A stretch of 64,000 bases of DNA from Variovorax ginsengisoli (GTDB lineage: Bacteria > Pseudomonadota > Gammaproteobacteria > Burkholderiales > Burkholderiaceae_C), in contig NZ_JAUJZH010000009.1 in the NCBI RefSeq assembly GCF_030486595.1, forward strand, positions 124,001 to 188,000. Direction: 5' to 3'. The translations under genes were made by a program, and so were the position numbers. This document shows positions 27,078-35,480 of this stretch, piece after piece; the stretch's first letter is position 1; each line of letters begins with the position of its first letter. A model generated the notes under the pieces. That model worked only from the letters and a program-made list of their open reading frames with translations. It was not told where the DNA came from and did not search any database.

Positions 27078-27377
27078 ATGAGCAAATCGGTCGCTGTCAT
27101 GGTCGCAGGCCTTCCTGCCGTGGGACGCCTCGCCTTCGCAGCCGTCGTCGCCGTCTCGCTTTCGGGTCTGGCCCGGGCCCAGGGCGACGGCGGCAGCCAG
27201 ACGGCCTGCGAGTTGCAATACAGCACCTGCAAGCAGACCGCGCGTGCCGACTACCAGTTCTGCCGCAATGCCTCAGAGAAGAATTGCCGCCAGCGCTTGA
27301 ACCGGTCGCTGCAGAGTTGCAGGAGCAGCCAAAGCCGATGCGCCAACTCGACAGCGGGTATCCAGTTCAGCGGCTGA
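27078..27377 (+). CDS. small secreted Cys-rich protein
   Basis: 99 residues with a Sec signal ending ARAQG. The mature part of about 64 residues has six cysteines spaced as possible disulfide pairs (ACELQYSTC, FCRNASEKNC, SCRSSQSRC) and many Gln, Arg and Ser. Likely a periplasmic or secreted folded peptide; no family recognised. It directly follows promoter copy 3. No further gene is seen in the 295 bases downstream, where a hairpin (27590-27608) is the only visible structure. Confidence 0.75.
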   Translation: MSKSVAVMVAGLPAVGRLAFAAVVAVSLSGLARAQGDGGSQTACELQYSTCKQTARADYQFCRNASEKNCRQRLNRSLQSCRSSQSRCANSTAGIQFSG

Positions 27378-27672
27378 CGGAGGACGCAGGAGGTCACCAT
27401 GCGGAGCGCGCGATGGTGGCGACAGCGTCGGAAAAAGCTTGCCTTGGTCTCGCCGATCGCCGATATTCGCCCCAGCCGATGGTCTCCGTTCATCCTCAGA
27501 CGGGCCTTTGGTCAGAGCCTCGCGGATGTTGCTCCATCGGCGATGGCTCGATTGATTCCAGTCGGCCCGTCGCGGGTTTTCCTGTCAACCGAAGGCACGA
27601 GGCCTTCGTTGTGCCATGACCTCCGCCGATGGCCGAGGCGAATCGCCCTTCAAAACACACCGAGGATATTCG

Positions 27673-28086
27673 ATGACCAAACTTCTCGCAGTCATGCTCA
27701 GTGGCCTGTTTGCAGCAGGCGCCTATGCCCAGAACCCGGCTGGCACATCGTCGGAGCAACAACCGGTAACAAATAGCAAAGCGCAGAATCGCGCCCAGGC
27801 GAGGGTCGAGTCGCGTCCCCAGGGCAAAGTAACCAAGCCCGCGGGCGATCAAGCCAAGTCCGGTGAGATCAACCCCGAAGCGGCTGGCGGCAAGGCCGCC
27901 GTCGCAGGCCAGAACAGGGCTGACGCGAAGCCCCAAGGGATGGTGAAAAAGCCGGTGGGCGATCTGGGAACCACACCTGAACTCAATCCGGAGGCCAGCG
28001 GTGGCAAGGCGGCGGCAGCGGGGCAGGCCAAGATCGGTGCACGCGACGCGAAGGCTGCGGCGAAGAAGCAGGCCGCTACGAACTGA
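27673..28086 (+). CDS. small secreted Ala/Lys-rich repeat protein (paralogue A)
   Basis: 137 residues; signal peptide MTKLLAVMLSGLFAAGAYAQ, then a disordered, Ala/Gly/Lys-rich chain with two copies of a PQG(K/M)VxKPxGD...NPEAxGGKAA unit. The N-terminal 55 residues closely match the minus-strand gene at 28781-29113 (TKLLAVML.GLFAAGAYAQNP versus SKILATLIAGLFTAGAYAQNP), so the two are paralogues. Function unknown; similar proteins are often loosely labelled TolA-like. Confidence 0.75.
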   Translation: MTKLLAVMLSGLFAAGAYAQNPAGTSSEQQPVTNSKAQNRAQARVESRPQGKVTKPAGDQAKSGEINPEAAGGKAAVAGQNRADAKPQGMVKKPVGDLGTTPELNPEASGGKAAAAGQAKIGARDAKAAAKKQAATN

Positions 28087-28146
28087 CCGGCCTTGGCGGC
28101 GGGGCGACCTGGCCTCTGGTGGCCTGTCGTCCTCGCGCCGGGCAGT

Positions 28147-28629
28147 TCATTGCTTGACGTAGGCTTTCAGATTCTTGCACGCGCTTTCGAACATCGATTC
28201 GAAATACATCTTCGACAGCGGACCGCCCAGGCTGACCATCAGATGGGGCTCCATGGCAACGCGGTAGTTGAATCGGGTCTTGCCCGGCTCGATCTCTTCG
28301 AGTTGATAGTCCTCCGCCAGTGCATGGGCGAGCGGCATGGAGGTGCCGGTCGCGTAGAACGCCATGCGGCGCCCCGGCTCCCAGATGAAGAAGTGCTCGT
28401 CGATGCTGACAGTGGCCAGCGAGGCAGTGCGTGTGCTTCCGACGCCATACGGTTTCTCGCTGGTCCAAACCAGCTTGTGAATGGCGTGGAACCAGTGGGG
28501 CCAGGACTCGCCATCCTCGAAAATGGCAAAGACCTTGGACGGCAGCGCGTCGAGGTCGACAACGTTGCTGAACAGCATCGGCGCGGTGTCGAAGAATGCC
28601 GCGTCGACGGGGCGACATTGAAAGTGCAT
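28147..28629 (-). CDS. SRPBCC (START/Bet v 1-fold) family protein
   Basis: 160 residues with the polyketide-cyclase/START-like layout: N-terminal VFAIFEDGESWPHWFHAI, central FFIWEPGRRMAFYATG, C-terminal long helix. It would bind a hydrophobic ligand in the cytoplasm. The ATG at 28627-28629 follows GGAGG at ideal spacing; a second in-frame ATG 12 bases upstream is less likely. It is flanked by the two paralogous secreted proteins and may be cotranscribed with the one at 28781-29113. Confidence 0.8.
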   Translation of the reverse strand: MHFQCRPVDAAFFDTAPMLFSNVVDLDALPSKVFAIFEDGESWPHWFHAIHKLVWTSEKPYGVGSTRTASLATVSIDEHFFIWEPGRRMAFYATGTSMPLAHALAEDYQLEEIEPGKTRFNYRVAMEPHLMVSLGGPLSKMYFESMFESACKNLKAYVKQ

Positions 28630-28780
28630 GGAAGCCTCCATGTGAAGCCAGACAACGGCCCCCCAAATGATCACCTCGCCCGAAAGGCTTCGGCCCGGGT
28701 AGCGAGGTGTTCGAAGCTGGCCCCTGTCAATGCAGCGGGCCAGCTCGTACCTCGCCAGGAGAGGCAGCGAGCGCAGTCTG

Positions 28781-29113
28781 CTACTTGGCGGCCGGCATGC
28801 CGGGGGTATTCGGCGGGGCCGGGTATTGGCCCGGCGTTTTGCCCGGATTGGCGGCCTCCCGGGCGTTGGCGCGCGCCTGACCCGCTGCTGCCGCCTTGCC
28901 CGAGCCGATGTCGTCATTCAGGGTGGAGTTCACTTCGTCACCACCGACCTTCTTGACCTTGCCCTGCGCCCGCGCATTGTCCTTGGCCTGTGCCCGCTCC
29001 TGCGGCTTGCTGTTGGTGATGACCTGTTCCTGCGACGATGCGCCCGGAGGGTTTTGTGCGTATGCGCCCGCCGTGAACAGGCCGGCGATCAAGGTTGCGA
29101 GAATCTTGCTCAT
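28781..29113 (-). CDS. small secreted Ala/Lys-rich protein (paralogue B)
   Basis: 110 residues with a signal peptide (IAGLFTAGAYAQ) and a disordered mature chain. It shares its first half with paralogue A (27673-28086), including TNSK.Q.RAQA and a GSGKAAAAGQA block, but has a Pro-rich end. Promoter copy 4 lies 90 bases upstream on the same strand. Function unknown. Confidence 0.75.
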   Translation of the reverse strand: MSKILATLIAGLFTAGAYAQNPPGASSQEQVITNSKPQERAQAKDNARAQGKVKKVGGDEVNSTLNDDIGSGKAAAAGQARANAREAANPGKTPGQYPAPPNTPGMPAAK

Positions 29114-29202
29114 TGAGGGCTCCTTGGTGGGGTTGAGGTGGCTCCTTGCAGCCATGGAGAACTACTGCCGACACAGGCCATTTGCGATGGACCGGCCAGG
29201 TC

Positions 29203-29262
29203 ATTGTGTGAGTGCTTCCTCGACAAAACCATCCCGGCGGCCACGTACCGTCACGTACGTGA
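29203..29262 (-). promoter_or_regulatory. CACGTACGTG-family promoter element, copy 4
   Basis: On the minus strand: TCACGTACGTGA (29251-29262), half-site TACGTGGCCG (29238-29247), GGGATGG (29229-29235), and -10-like CACAAT (29203-29208) ending exactly 60 bases from the palindrome start. Points to the secreted protein beginning at 29113. Confidence 0.8.
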
Positions 29263-29274
29263 AAACTCGCGATG

Positions 29275-29878
29275 TCAGGCCCGGGCGCCCAACATGGCGG
29301 CGCCGCACACGACGACGAAGAGTCCGGCCAGCCGGGGCCACCAGGGCCTTGCGCGGCGCAGCGCGGCACCCAGCGCGACGCCCGAGCCATGCAGCAGCAG
29401 CGAAGCTGCGAGCATGCCCCCCAGTGCCAGCGCGGCCTCGGCCCCGCCTGCCAGTTCCCGGCCATGTGCGTGACCGTGAAAGAGCGCGAACAGGCCCACC
29501 AGCAGGCCCCGCCATCGACGCCGGCAGGTGGCGCCGTGTCATGACCAGCAGGCCGAGCACCAGCAGCGAGACCGCGATCGACGACTCGACCGCGGGGATC
29601 TGCACGCCGGCCATCCCGAGCAGCGCTCCGCCCAGCAGCATCAGCGCGAAGGCCGCCGGCGCTGCCAGCAGATCCGGCCAGCGACGGGCCGCGAGCGCGC
29701 TCCAGAGTCCGACGGCCACCATGGCCGCGAGGTGGTCCGCGCCGGTGAACGGATGCAGGAAACCCGCCGCCAACCCATGGTGAAGACCTGCATCGACGCC
29801 GGTGTGGGCGAGGGCTGGCAGCGGCAGGACGGCGATGAGCAGGAGGGTCGCGTGGGTCGATGGGCGAACGCGCTTCAT
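29275..29878 (-). pseudogene. HupE/UreJ family membrane protein, frameshifted
   Basis: A Sec signal (PLPALAHTG) and HHGLAAGFLHPFTGADHLAAM in the first frame are HupE/UreJ hallmarks; the second half, LLVGLFALFHGHAHG onwards to the stop at 29275, lies in another frame. The frames meet at a run of four C (29507-29510, GGGG on the coding strand); removing one base restores a normal protein of about 200 residues ending AAMLGARA. Such proteins are nickel/cobalt- or metal-related permeases. Either a true pseudogene or a sequencing error. Downstream of a cytochrome operon on the same strand. Confidence 0.8.
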
Positions 29879-29922
29879 GGGTCTGATCCTTGGATTTGAA
29901 CGGGCCAGCCGAGGCTTGCAGC

Positions 29923-30168
29923 TCAGTGCCAGGCCCCCCGCCATTGCGGGTCGATCGCGATCCAGGCGGCGCCGTCGCCGCGATCCCACCCCACGATCCG
30001 GAGTTCGAAAGAAGGCCCGTCCGTGCCGGCGGCCAGCGGCGTCGGCGCGGAAGCAGCCACCGCGCCGCCCTGTCGACCGACGGCGGCGACCGCGCGCAAG
30101 GATGCGAGCACGCCACCGCCCGCGGCGATCCCGCTTCCGAGCATGAAGGTCCTGCGATCAATCGGCAT
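29923..30168 (-). CDS. small Tat-exported protein
   Basis: 81 residues with a twin-arginine signal (DRRTFMLGSGIAAGGG) and a mature part of only about 45 residues (ELRIVGWDRGDGAAWIAI near the end). The start overlaps the end of the upstream TPR gene by 11 bases, so it belongs to that operon. Tat export of so short a protein is odd; it may be a chaperone-like or docking subunit for the upstream cytochrome. No family recognised. Confidence 0.65.
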   Translation of the reverse strand: MPIDRRTFMLGSGIAAGGGVLASLRAVAAVGRQGGAVAASAPTPLAAGTDGPSFELRIVGWDRGDGAAWIAIDPQWRGAWH

Positions 30169-31318
30169 GGCCGGTCTCCGGGTGAAGCGGTGCAGCAGCC
30201 AGCGGCGACTGCAAGAAGGCGGGCGTCGACGCCCATCGTCGGCGGGCGGCGGCCAGGATGCTCGTGGCTTCCAGCGCCTCGCCGGCCTGGATAGCGGCGG
30301 CATGGGCCTTCTCGAAGGCCCTCAGCGTCGGGCGGTTCGCGAGGTCGATGGCGGTCAGCTCGAAGGCCCGGCGCGCGTCGTTGCCGCTGCCGGCATAGAA
30401 CTCCGCCGCGTGGTCCGCGAAAGCGAGCGGATGCCGCGCCAGCAAACGCTCGAAGCCGCTGCGGGCCGCCTCGGACAGGGCCTGCGCCTCGGCCGGCCGG
30501 CCCTGCGCCATCGAAACGTCGCCAAGACGCCAGCTCACTTCCGGGTCGGCACTCGCGAGCACCGGAAGCAACAGCGCGCGCGCCTCGGGGCAGCGTCCTT
30601 CGGCCGCTTCGATCTCGGCCAGATGCACGCGCGCCTTGACGTAGCCGGGCAGGTCCTCGATGGCCTTGGCGTACCAGCGGGCCGCCCGCGCGTGTTGTGG
30701 CCGGGGCGCGCGTTCACCCCACAGCATGCCGAGCAGGAAGCAGACCCAGGCCACCGCGAAGGGCGAGACGTCGCGGTAGGCGTCGAGGGCCCGGCAGTAG
30801 GCGCGCTCGGCCGCTTCGAACTCCCCGAGGTCCACGAGCAGCGAACCCAGCGGCACCCAGTCTTCCAGCCGGCCCGTTTCCCGGGCGTGGCCCCATCGCT
30901 GCTCCAGCAGGGCTTCCAGCGATACGCCGCAGGCCTGATCGATGCTCATGGCGAGCCTTTGGGCGGCGAGCGCGGGGCAGTGCAGCTGCGTTGCCCGTGC
31001 CAGGCAGTCCCTCGCGAAGACAAAGCGATGGGTCGAAGCTGCGACCTGGGCCTCGATGAGTGCCGTGCGCGCGGATTCCGGATCCATCCGGACCAGATGG
31101 CCCGCCAGCTGCTCCAGCCGGTCGTAGGCGTCGAGATCCCCGAGGAACTGCGCATTGAGCTGCTCCTGCTCGATGAGACCTTCGGCGATGCCCGCTCGCA
31201 GCGGCGCCTGCCAAAAGCGGTTCCATGACTGGGCCAGCGTGCTGCGCAGGTTGATGGCCGCGATGACGCCGTCGGTGGCCTGAACCGGGCCGGTCGCGAG
31301 AGCGGGCTCGGCGATCAT
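30158..31318 (-). CDS. TPR-like repeat protein
   Basis: 386 residues of helical repeats with TPR-like pairs (GEFEAAERAYCRALDAYRD; ARAARWYAKAIEDLPGYVKA; ARVHLAEIEAAEGRCPEARA). No signal peptide, so probably a cytoplasmic scaffold. Its ATG overlaps the stop of the DUF4331 fusion gene (ATGA), showing translational coupling with a putative substrate or partner of the RoxA-like cytochrome operon. Function unknown. Confidence 0.75.
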   Translation of the reverse strand: MIAEPALATGPVQATDGVIAAINLRSTLAQSWNRFWQAPLRAGIAEGLIEQEQLNAQFLGDLDAYDRLEQLAGHLVRMDPESARTALIEAQVAASTHRFVFARDCLARATQLHCPALAAQRLAMSIDQACGVSLEALLEQRWGHARETGRLEDWVPLGSLLVDLGEFEAAERAYCRALDAYRDVSPFAVAWVCFLLGMLWGERAPRPQHARAARWYAKAIEDLPGYVKARVHLAEIEAAEGRCPEARALLLPVLASADPEVSWRLGDVSMAQGRPAEAQALSEAARSGFERLLARHPLAFADHAAEFYAGSGNDARRAFELTAIDLANRPTLRAFEKAHAAAIQAGEALEATSILAAARRRWASTPAFLQSPLAAAPLHPETGHAD

Positions 31319-32820
31319 TGCGGGACGCCGAATCGAGGCTTCAGGCTGTCGAGGCCAGTCTTCAGCAAGGTCGAACTGATGGTCTTCACGATGAGGTCGG
31401 GTTGGCCGCCCGGCATGTACTGGACGCGCCATTCGACCGAACTGCCGCTGCCCTTGGGCTTGACGTCCAGAACGCCCGTGTAGTCGGTGGCCGGGATGCC
31501 GGCGATGGACGTGTAGCGGTAGCTGCGCTTTGCGTTGTCCATCGCGTCCAGGCGCTCGATGATCTGCTTGCCGTCGATGGTCTCGATCGTGCGCAACTGG
31601 CCGACACCCGTGCCGGTCAACTTGATGCTCGCGATCAACGGGTGCCACTGCCCGCCGAAGCCGCCGATAAGTGCCCAGACCCGATCGGGTGGTGCGGCGA
31701 GGTCCACGGAGAAGGCGATGTTCTGCAGTTCCGCATTGGGCGCGGCGAGGTACGGAAAGCGCGTCGTCCCCGGCTTGGTCGCGCCGGTCGAGCCGCCCTG
31801 CAGGAATTCCCGGTCGTGGTTCACCATCCAGGTGAGCAGGATGTCGATGACATCGGAATTCACGGTCCGCCCGCCGCCGGTCTGATAGGGACGGCCCGCG
31901 AGCGTGCTTTTCTCGATCTCCAGGTGGCTGATGTTCGAGGTGGGTTTCGCCACGTCGATCGTCATGAAGTCGTCGAGGAACATGTTGGCGTTGGCGGCCA
32001 GCGCCGCAGGCGTCCAGTCCTCCTTTCCGTCGCGCGAGTCCCAATTCTTCAGGCTGTCGACCATGCGCTTTCGGAACAGGGGCATCAACTCCTCGGAGAT
32101 CGCGAACGGCGTCTGCTGGTTCCACAGGTCGCGAACGTCGTCGGTGCCTTCCATGCCGTTGTTGTTCAGCCGCATGTTGGTCTGCTCCGGACGGCCAACC
32201 CAGTCGATGCGCGGCGGGTCGTGGCCGATGAAGCCGCCAGGCTTCGGGATCGGAATGGTTTCGGCGATGACCCCGAAGAGCGACCCCTTCGCCGGTTCCA
32301 GCACGCGGCGGGTGTCGAACTCGATCAGGAAGGTCAGCACGTTGTCGTGTTGAAGCAAGTTGGGAAACTTTTTCATCTCGGCCACGATCCAGGCCAGGTA
32401 GAACGGATCCGAGCGCAGTCCCGCGAACACGCGGTAGGTGCCATCGGACGAGGTCGAGCCGTTTTCATCGTCGACCACGAAGCGGATCGCCTGGCCACCG
32501 GGAACGGTGCAGGTGCCGCGCTGCACCGGCCGCTTGCCTGGCGTGGCGCGCTCCAGCACATCGAAGCGAAAAGTGAAGCGAAGCTCCGGATCGCTCGGCC
32601 GGAACTTGGTCTGCTCGCCCGTGCCGGCGATCGTCAGGCGGCGCGCGACGATGGCATGGTCGATGGCGTTCGAGAACATCGCCTGCGTGCCGGCGGACGG
32701 AAACACGTTCGCTGCCAGCACGGTGCGGTTGGGATCCGCCGGGCTGATGAAGGCAAACAGGTCGGTCAGGTCGGCCGAGGGGTCGCCGATCTGGCGCGGG
32801 CCGTCGACATGGTCGGACAT
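31315..32820 (-). CDS. DUF4331 - SRPBCC fusion protein
   Basis: 501 residues in two parts. Residues 1 to about 340 are DUF4331 (SDHVDGPRQIGDPSADLTDL at the start, then the metal-like DxDxxxF and R-rich blocks). Residues 371-501 form an SRPBCC/polyketide-cyclase-like domain (APPDRVWALIGGFGGQWHPL to the end). No signal peptide is visible. The ATG at 32818-32820 is chosen because DUF4331 proteins typically begin near MSDH; the upstream extension is non-homologous. It sits 13 bases after a di-haem cytochrome gene. I do not know this fusion from described systems. Confidence 0.8.
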   Translation of the reverse strand: MSDHVDGPRQIGDPSADLTDLFAFISPADPNRTVLAANVFPSAGTQAMFSNAIDHAIVARRLTIAGTGEQTKFRPSDPELRFTFRFDVLERATPGKRPVQRGTCTVPGGQAIRFVVDDENGSTSSDGTYRVFAGLRSDPFYLAWIVAEMKKFPNLLQHDNVLTFLIEFDTRRVLEPAKGSLFGVIAETIPIPKPGGFIGHDPPRIDWVGRPEQTNMRLNNNGMEGTDDVRDLWNQQTPFAISEELMPLFRKRMVDSLKNWDSRDGKEDWTPAALAANANMFLDDFMTIDVAKPTSNISHLEIEKSTLAGRPYQTGGGRTVNSDVIDILLTWMVNHDREFLQGGSTGATKPGTTRFPYLAAPNAELQNIAFSVDLAAPPDRVWALIGGFGGQWHPLIASIKLTGTGVGQLRTIETIDGKQIIERLDAMDNAKRSYRYTSIAGIPATDYTGVLDVKPKGSGSSVEWRVQYMPGGQPDLIVKTISSTLLKTGLDSLKPRFGVPQ

Positions 32821-32833
32821 GGCGTCGGGCCTT

Positions 32834-34627
32834 TCACTTTCGCGACCAGGGGCTGGTGCCCGTGACCGCATTCGGCGGGCCGCCGAAAGGAGTCGCGCGG
32901 CCGGGCTCTTCGGGAATCGACTTCAGGTATTCGACCAGTTCCCATCGCTGGGCGTCGGTCAGAAGCGGGCCGATGATGCCGTTGCCGAGCGGGCCGTTCT
33001 CGAACGAATGGCCGGCATTCGAATTGCCGCGCAGCGACGTGTCGAGCAGGAAGCTGCCGCTCTTGCCGCTGGTGTCCAGGCCAACCTTCACCGGATCGAA
33101 TTCGCGGCCGACATAGAACTTCCGGGTCCGCTCCCTGGCTGGGATCAACATCTCGTAGAGGTTGGGCACCGAGCCGTTGTGGAGGAAGGGGGGCGTCGCC
33201 CACACGCCGTCGCGCGGCGCGGCCTTGTACGCTTCCTCCGTCTGGCGGGCGGGCGGCAGCTCGCGGTAGCCGTGGAGATTGATGGTCTGCTGCTCGTCGA
33301 GCTTCAGTTTCGACAGCGCCTTTTCCAGCACTAGGTTCTGCGTGATGAGATACAGGGCGCCGGTCGGAATGATCTCCCTGTTCTTGAAAGGCTCCGGCAG
33401 GTAGGGTGCGAGGTTGGCGGTGATGGCGTAGGGCCGCAGGTTGTCGAACTGCCCCGGGTCCGTGCCGACGTACTTCTGCGGCACCACGCCGACCTCCAGG
33501 AAGCGCTTGCCGTACTTGTTCGGTGCCGTCCACGTGTAGGGCCAGGCGTTGTGGCAACTCGCGCAATGGGTCGCGAACAGCGCTTTGCCGGCCGCTGCCT
33601 TCTGGCGGTCGATCCGGCCGAAGATCTCCTCCGGCCACTTGGGCGGTGCGAGGCGGGTCAACTGGTTCTCGATCTGCTGCAGGCTGAGCAGTTGCGCATT
33701 CGAATCGAAAAGCCCTTCCTCCGGCGTCCTGGAATGCAGGTTCATCGGCAGGTAGACACCCATCGATTCGACCAGGTTGCGGTTGGCTGGGTCCTGCTGC
33801 GACGCCCGCCACTGCGTCCAGGTGCCGTGCGGGGCATTCCAGAGGAACGGTGGCTTGGTCGGCGCGAGCGGCGTGGAGGAGTTCTGCGGGATGTTGGGCT
33901 CGATGGCCAACAACCGGTTGACGATGGCGGAGATCGCATCGATCCGGGATGGACCCCAGGCGATGGGCGTGGCGAGCGTGCGCGTCCGGTAGTCGTGGAT
34001 GGGCATGGCTTCGCGTTCGAAGCGCTTGCCCAGTTCGCTCTTCGCGTCCGCGCTCATCGCGCCCAGCCTGGCCGCGAGGCGATCGAACTTCTGTCTGTCC
34101 GCCAGCGTGGCCTGCATCGCATCGTCGAGGGCGCTCACATAGGCCAGCATGTCGAAGGTATTGCCGACGCCGCCGTCGATGCGGATGCGCTTGCCCTGGA
34201 AGTTGAGTTGGCCGTTGTGGCACGCCGCGCACGTCAGGCCGACCTGTACGTCGTCCACGCCGCTGCCTCTCTTGACGATGGTCTTGCTCAGGCCGATCGG
34301 CAGCGCATCGGGGTTGTTCTGCGGATCGGCGGGCTGGGTGATCAGGCCGAAGCGATCGCTGTTGGCGTCCGAGCGGAACAGCTCCTGGCTGCCTGCCGTT
34401 TCGAGGTTCAGGAACAGGTCGTACGACATCACGGCCGAACCTTGCGAGACCTGGTAGTACCACGCACGTTCGGCGGGCGTCCAGCCCTGGTCGAGGAAGA
34501 CCACGGGTCCCGATGGACTGGCTGCGGCTTGTGCCGCCGCGCCCGACGGCGCCAGGCTCAGCATGAGTGCGCATCCGGGTGCCAGAAGACCGAAGACAGC
34601 GATGGTGGAGCGACGCTTGCGAGACAT
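32834..34627 (-). CDS. RoxA/MauG-like di-haem cytochrome c peroxidase family protein
   Basis: 597 residues; signal peptide cut near SGAAAQA. Two haem sites: CAACH (C133, C136, H137) and CASCH (C355, C358, H359), spaced as in the large di-haem peroxidase/rubber-oxygenase (RoxA) group. The opening VFLDQGWTPAERAWYYQVSQ resembles that group. It acts in the periplasm as an oxidase, peroxidase or dioxygenase; the substrate is not inferable. First gene after promoter copy 5a and of the operon that continues with DUF4331-SRPBCC, TPR, Tat protein and HupE. Confidence 0.85.
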   Translation of the reverse strand: MSRKRRSTIAVFGLLAPGCALMLSLAPSGAAAQAAASPSGPVVFLDQGWTPAERAWYYQVSQGSAVMSYDLFLNLETAGSQELFRSDANSDRFGLITQPADPQNNPDALPIGLSKTIVKRGSGVDDVQVGLTCAACHNGQLNFQGKRIRIDGGVGNTFDMLAYVSALDDAMQATLADRQKFDRLAARLGAMSADAKSELGKRFEREAMPIHDYRTRTLATPIAWGPSRIDAISAIVNRLLAIEPNIPQNSSTPLAPTKPPFLWNAPHGTWTQWRASQQDPANRNLVESMGVYLPMNLHSRTPEEGLFDSNAQLLSLQQIENQLTRLAPPKWPEEIFGRIDRQKAAAGKALFATHCASCHNAWPYTWTAPNKYGKRFLEVGVVPQKYVGTDPGQFDNLRPYAITANLAPYLPEPFKNREIIPTGALYLITQNLVLEKALSKLKLDEQQTINLHGYRELPPARQTEEAYKAAPRDGVWATPPFLHNGSVPNLYEMLIPARERTRKFYVGREFDPVKVGLDTSGKSGSFLLDTSLRGNSNAGHSFENGPLGNGIIGPLLTDAQRWELVEYLKSIPEEPGRATPFGGPPNAVTGTSPWSRK

Positions 34628-34669
34628 GGGCACTCTCCGAAAACCGGCCGCCTTCCGGGCCCGTTCCGG

Positions 34670-34729
34670 CATTCTGAGACCGATGACGCCACCGACCTAT
34701 CCCGGTGGACACGTAGGCCACGTACGTGG
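34670..34729 (-). promoter_or_regulatory. CACGTACGTG-family promoter element, copy 5a
   Basis: On the minus strand: CCACGTACGTGG (34718-34729), half-site TACGTG (34710-34715, spacer one base shorter than other copies), CGGGATAGG (34696-34704), and -10-like CAGAAT (34671-34676), ending at base 59. It serves the cytochrome gene starting at 34627, 43 bases on. Confidence 0.78.
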
Positions 34730-34743
34730 GGAGGCCAGGCAGG

Positions 34744-34803
34744 ACACGTACGTGGTCCTGCGTGGCCGTCCGGATGGCGCGCGGCATCGCAATCCTGAAA
34801 ATC
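34744..34803 (+). promoter_or_regulatory. CACGTACGTG-family promoter element, copy 5b
   Basis: ACACGTACGTGG at 34744-34755, half-site TGCGTGGCCG at 34759-34768, CCGGATGG at 34770-34777, and -10-like GAAAAT at 34797-34802. Back to back with copy 5a, their palindromes 14 bases apart, so one locus drives both directions. Serves the exported protein starting at 34857. Confidence 0.8.
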
Positions 34804-34856
34804 CGCAGTGCGGGGTGCGAGCGCTCCGCCTACCGGACGTGAAAGGAAAACCTGAA

Positions 34857-35444
34857 ATGAAAGCAGCCCAGTACACAGTTCTAGCACTGGCTTCGGCGCT
34901 GGCCTTCGGCGCGCCGGCCCTGGCGCAGCCGAGCACGCCTTCAGCCACCCCCAAGGTGCTGGATGTCCGTGACATGCTCAAGGAAGTCTCGATCTCCGCG
35001 CTGGTGACCGCGATCGACCCGAAGAACCGCATCGTGACGCTCAAGGGGCCGGAGGGGAATGAATTCGCGGTCATGGTCGATGCGCGGGTCAAGAACCTGG
35101 CGCAGGTCAAGGTCGGCGACATGGTCGATGCCACCTACATCCAGTCGGTGGCGCTGGACTTCCAGACCGGCAACGGGATACGGATGGCGACGTCGACGGC
35201 GGCCGTCGACCGCGCCCAGGTCGGACAACTGCCCGGCGGGGCTGCGATGAAGCAGACCACGATGGTGTCGAACATCTGGGCCATCGACCAGGCCAAGGGC
35301 ACCGTGATGGTCCGGGGGCCCTTCGGCCACTTCACCGAAGTGAAGGTGAAGGACCCGGCGATGCTGAACGGCGTCAAGGTCGGCGACCAGATGAAGATGA
35401 CCATCACGCAGGCGATCGCCACGTCGGTCGTCAGGAAGTCCTAG
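34857..35444 (+). CDS. exported protein with a tandem small-domain repeat
   Basis: 195 residues with a Sec signal (FGAPALAQ). The mature part carries two similar units: (S)ALVTAIDPKNRIVTLKGPEG...VKVGDMVDATY and NIWAIDQAKGTVMVRGPFG...VKVGDQMKMTI. These resemble the small beta-barrel folds of DUF5666/CusF-like periplasmic proteins. Metal or ligand binding is possible but no ligand residues stand out. First gene after promoter copy 5b. Confidence 0.78.
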   Translation: MKAAQYTVLALASALAFGAPALAQPSTPSATPKVLDVRDMLKEVSISALVTAIDPKNRIVTLKGPEGNEFAVMVDARVKNLAQVKVGDMVDATYIQSVALDFQTGNGIRMATSTAAVDRAQVGQLPGGAAMKQTTMVSNIWAIDQAKGTVMVRGPFGHFTEVKVKDPAMLNGVKVGDQMKMTITQAIATSVVRKS

Positions 35445-35480
35445 CCGCGTTCTTGCCGGACAGCCTGGTGGGCGTGTGAC

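Noticed and set aside
27378..27672. Possible gene in the gap between the Cys-rich protein and paralogue A
   Set aside because: Frames present have no signal, motif or ribosome site; only a weak hairpin at 27590-27608 is visible.
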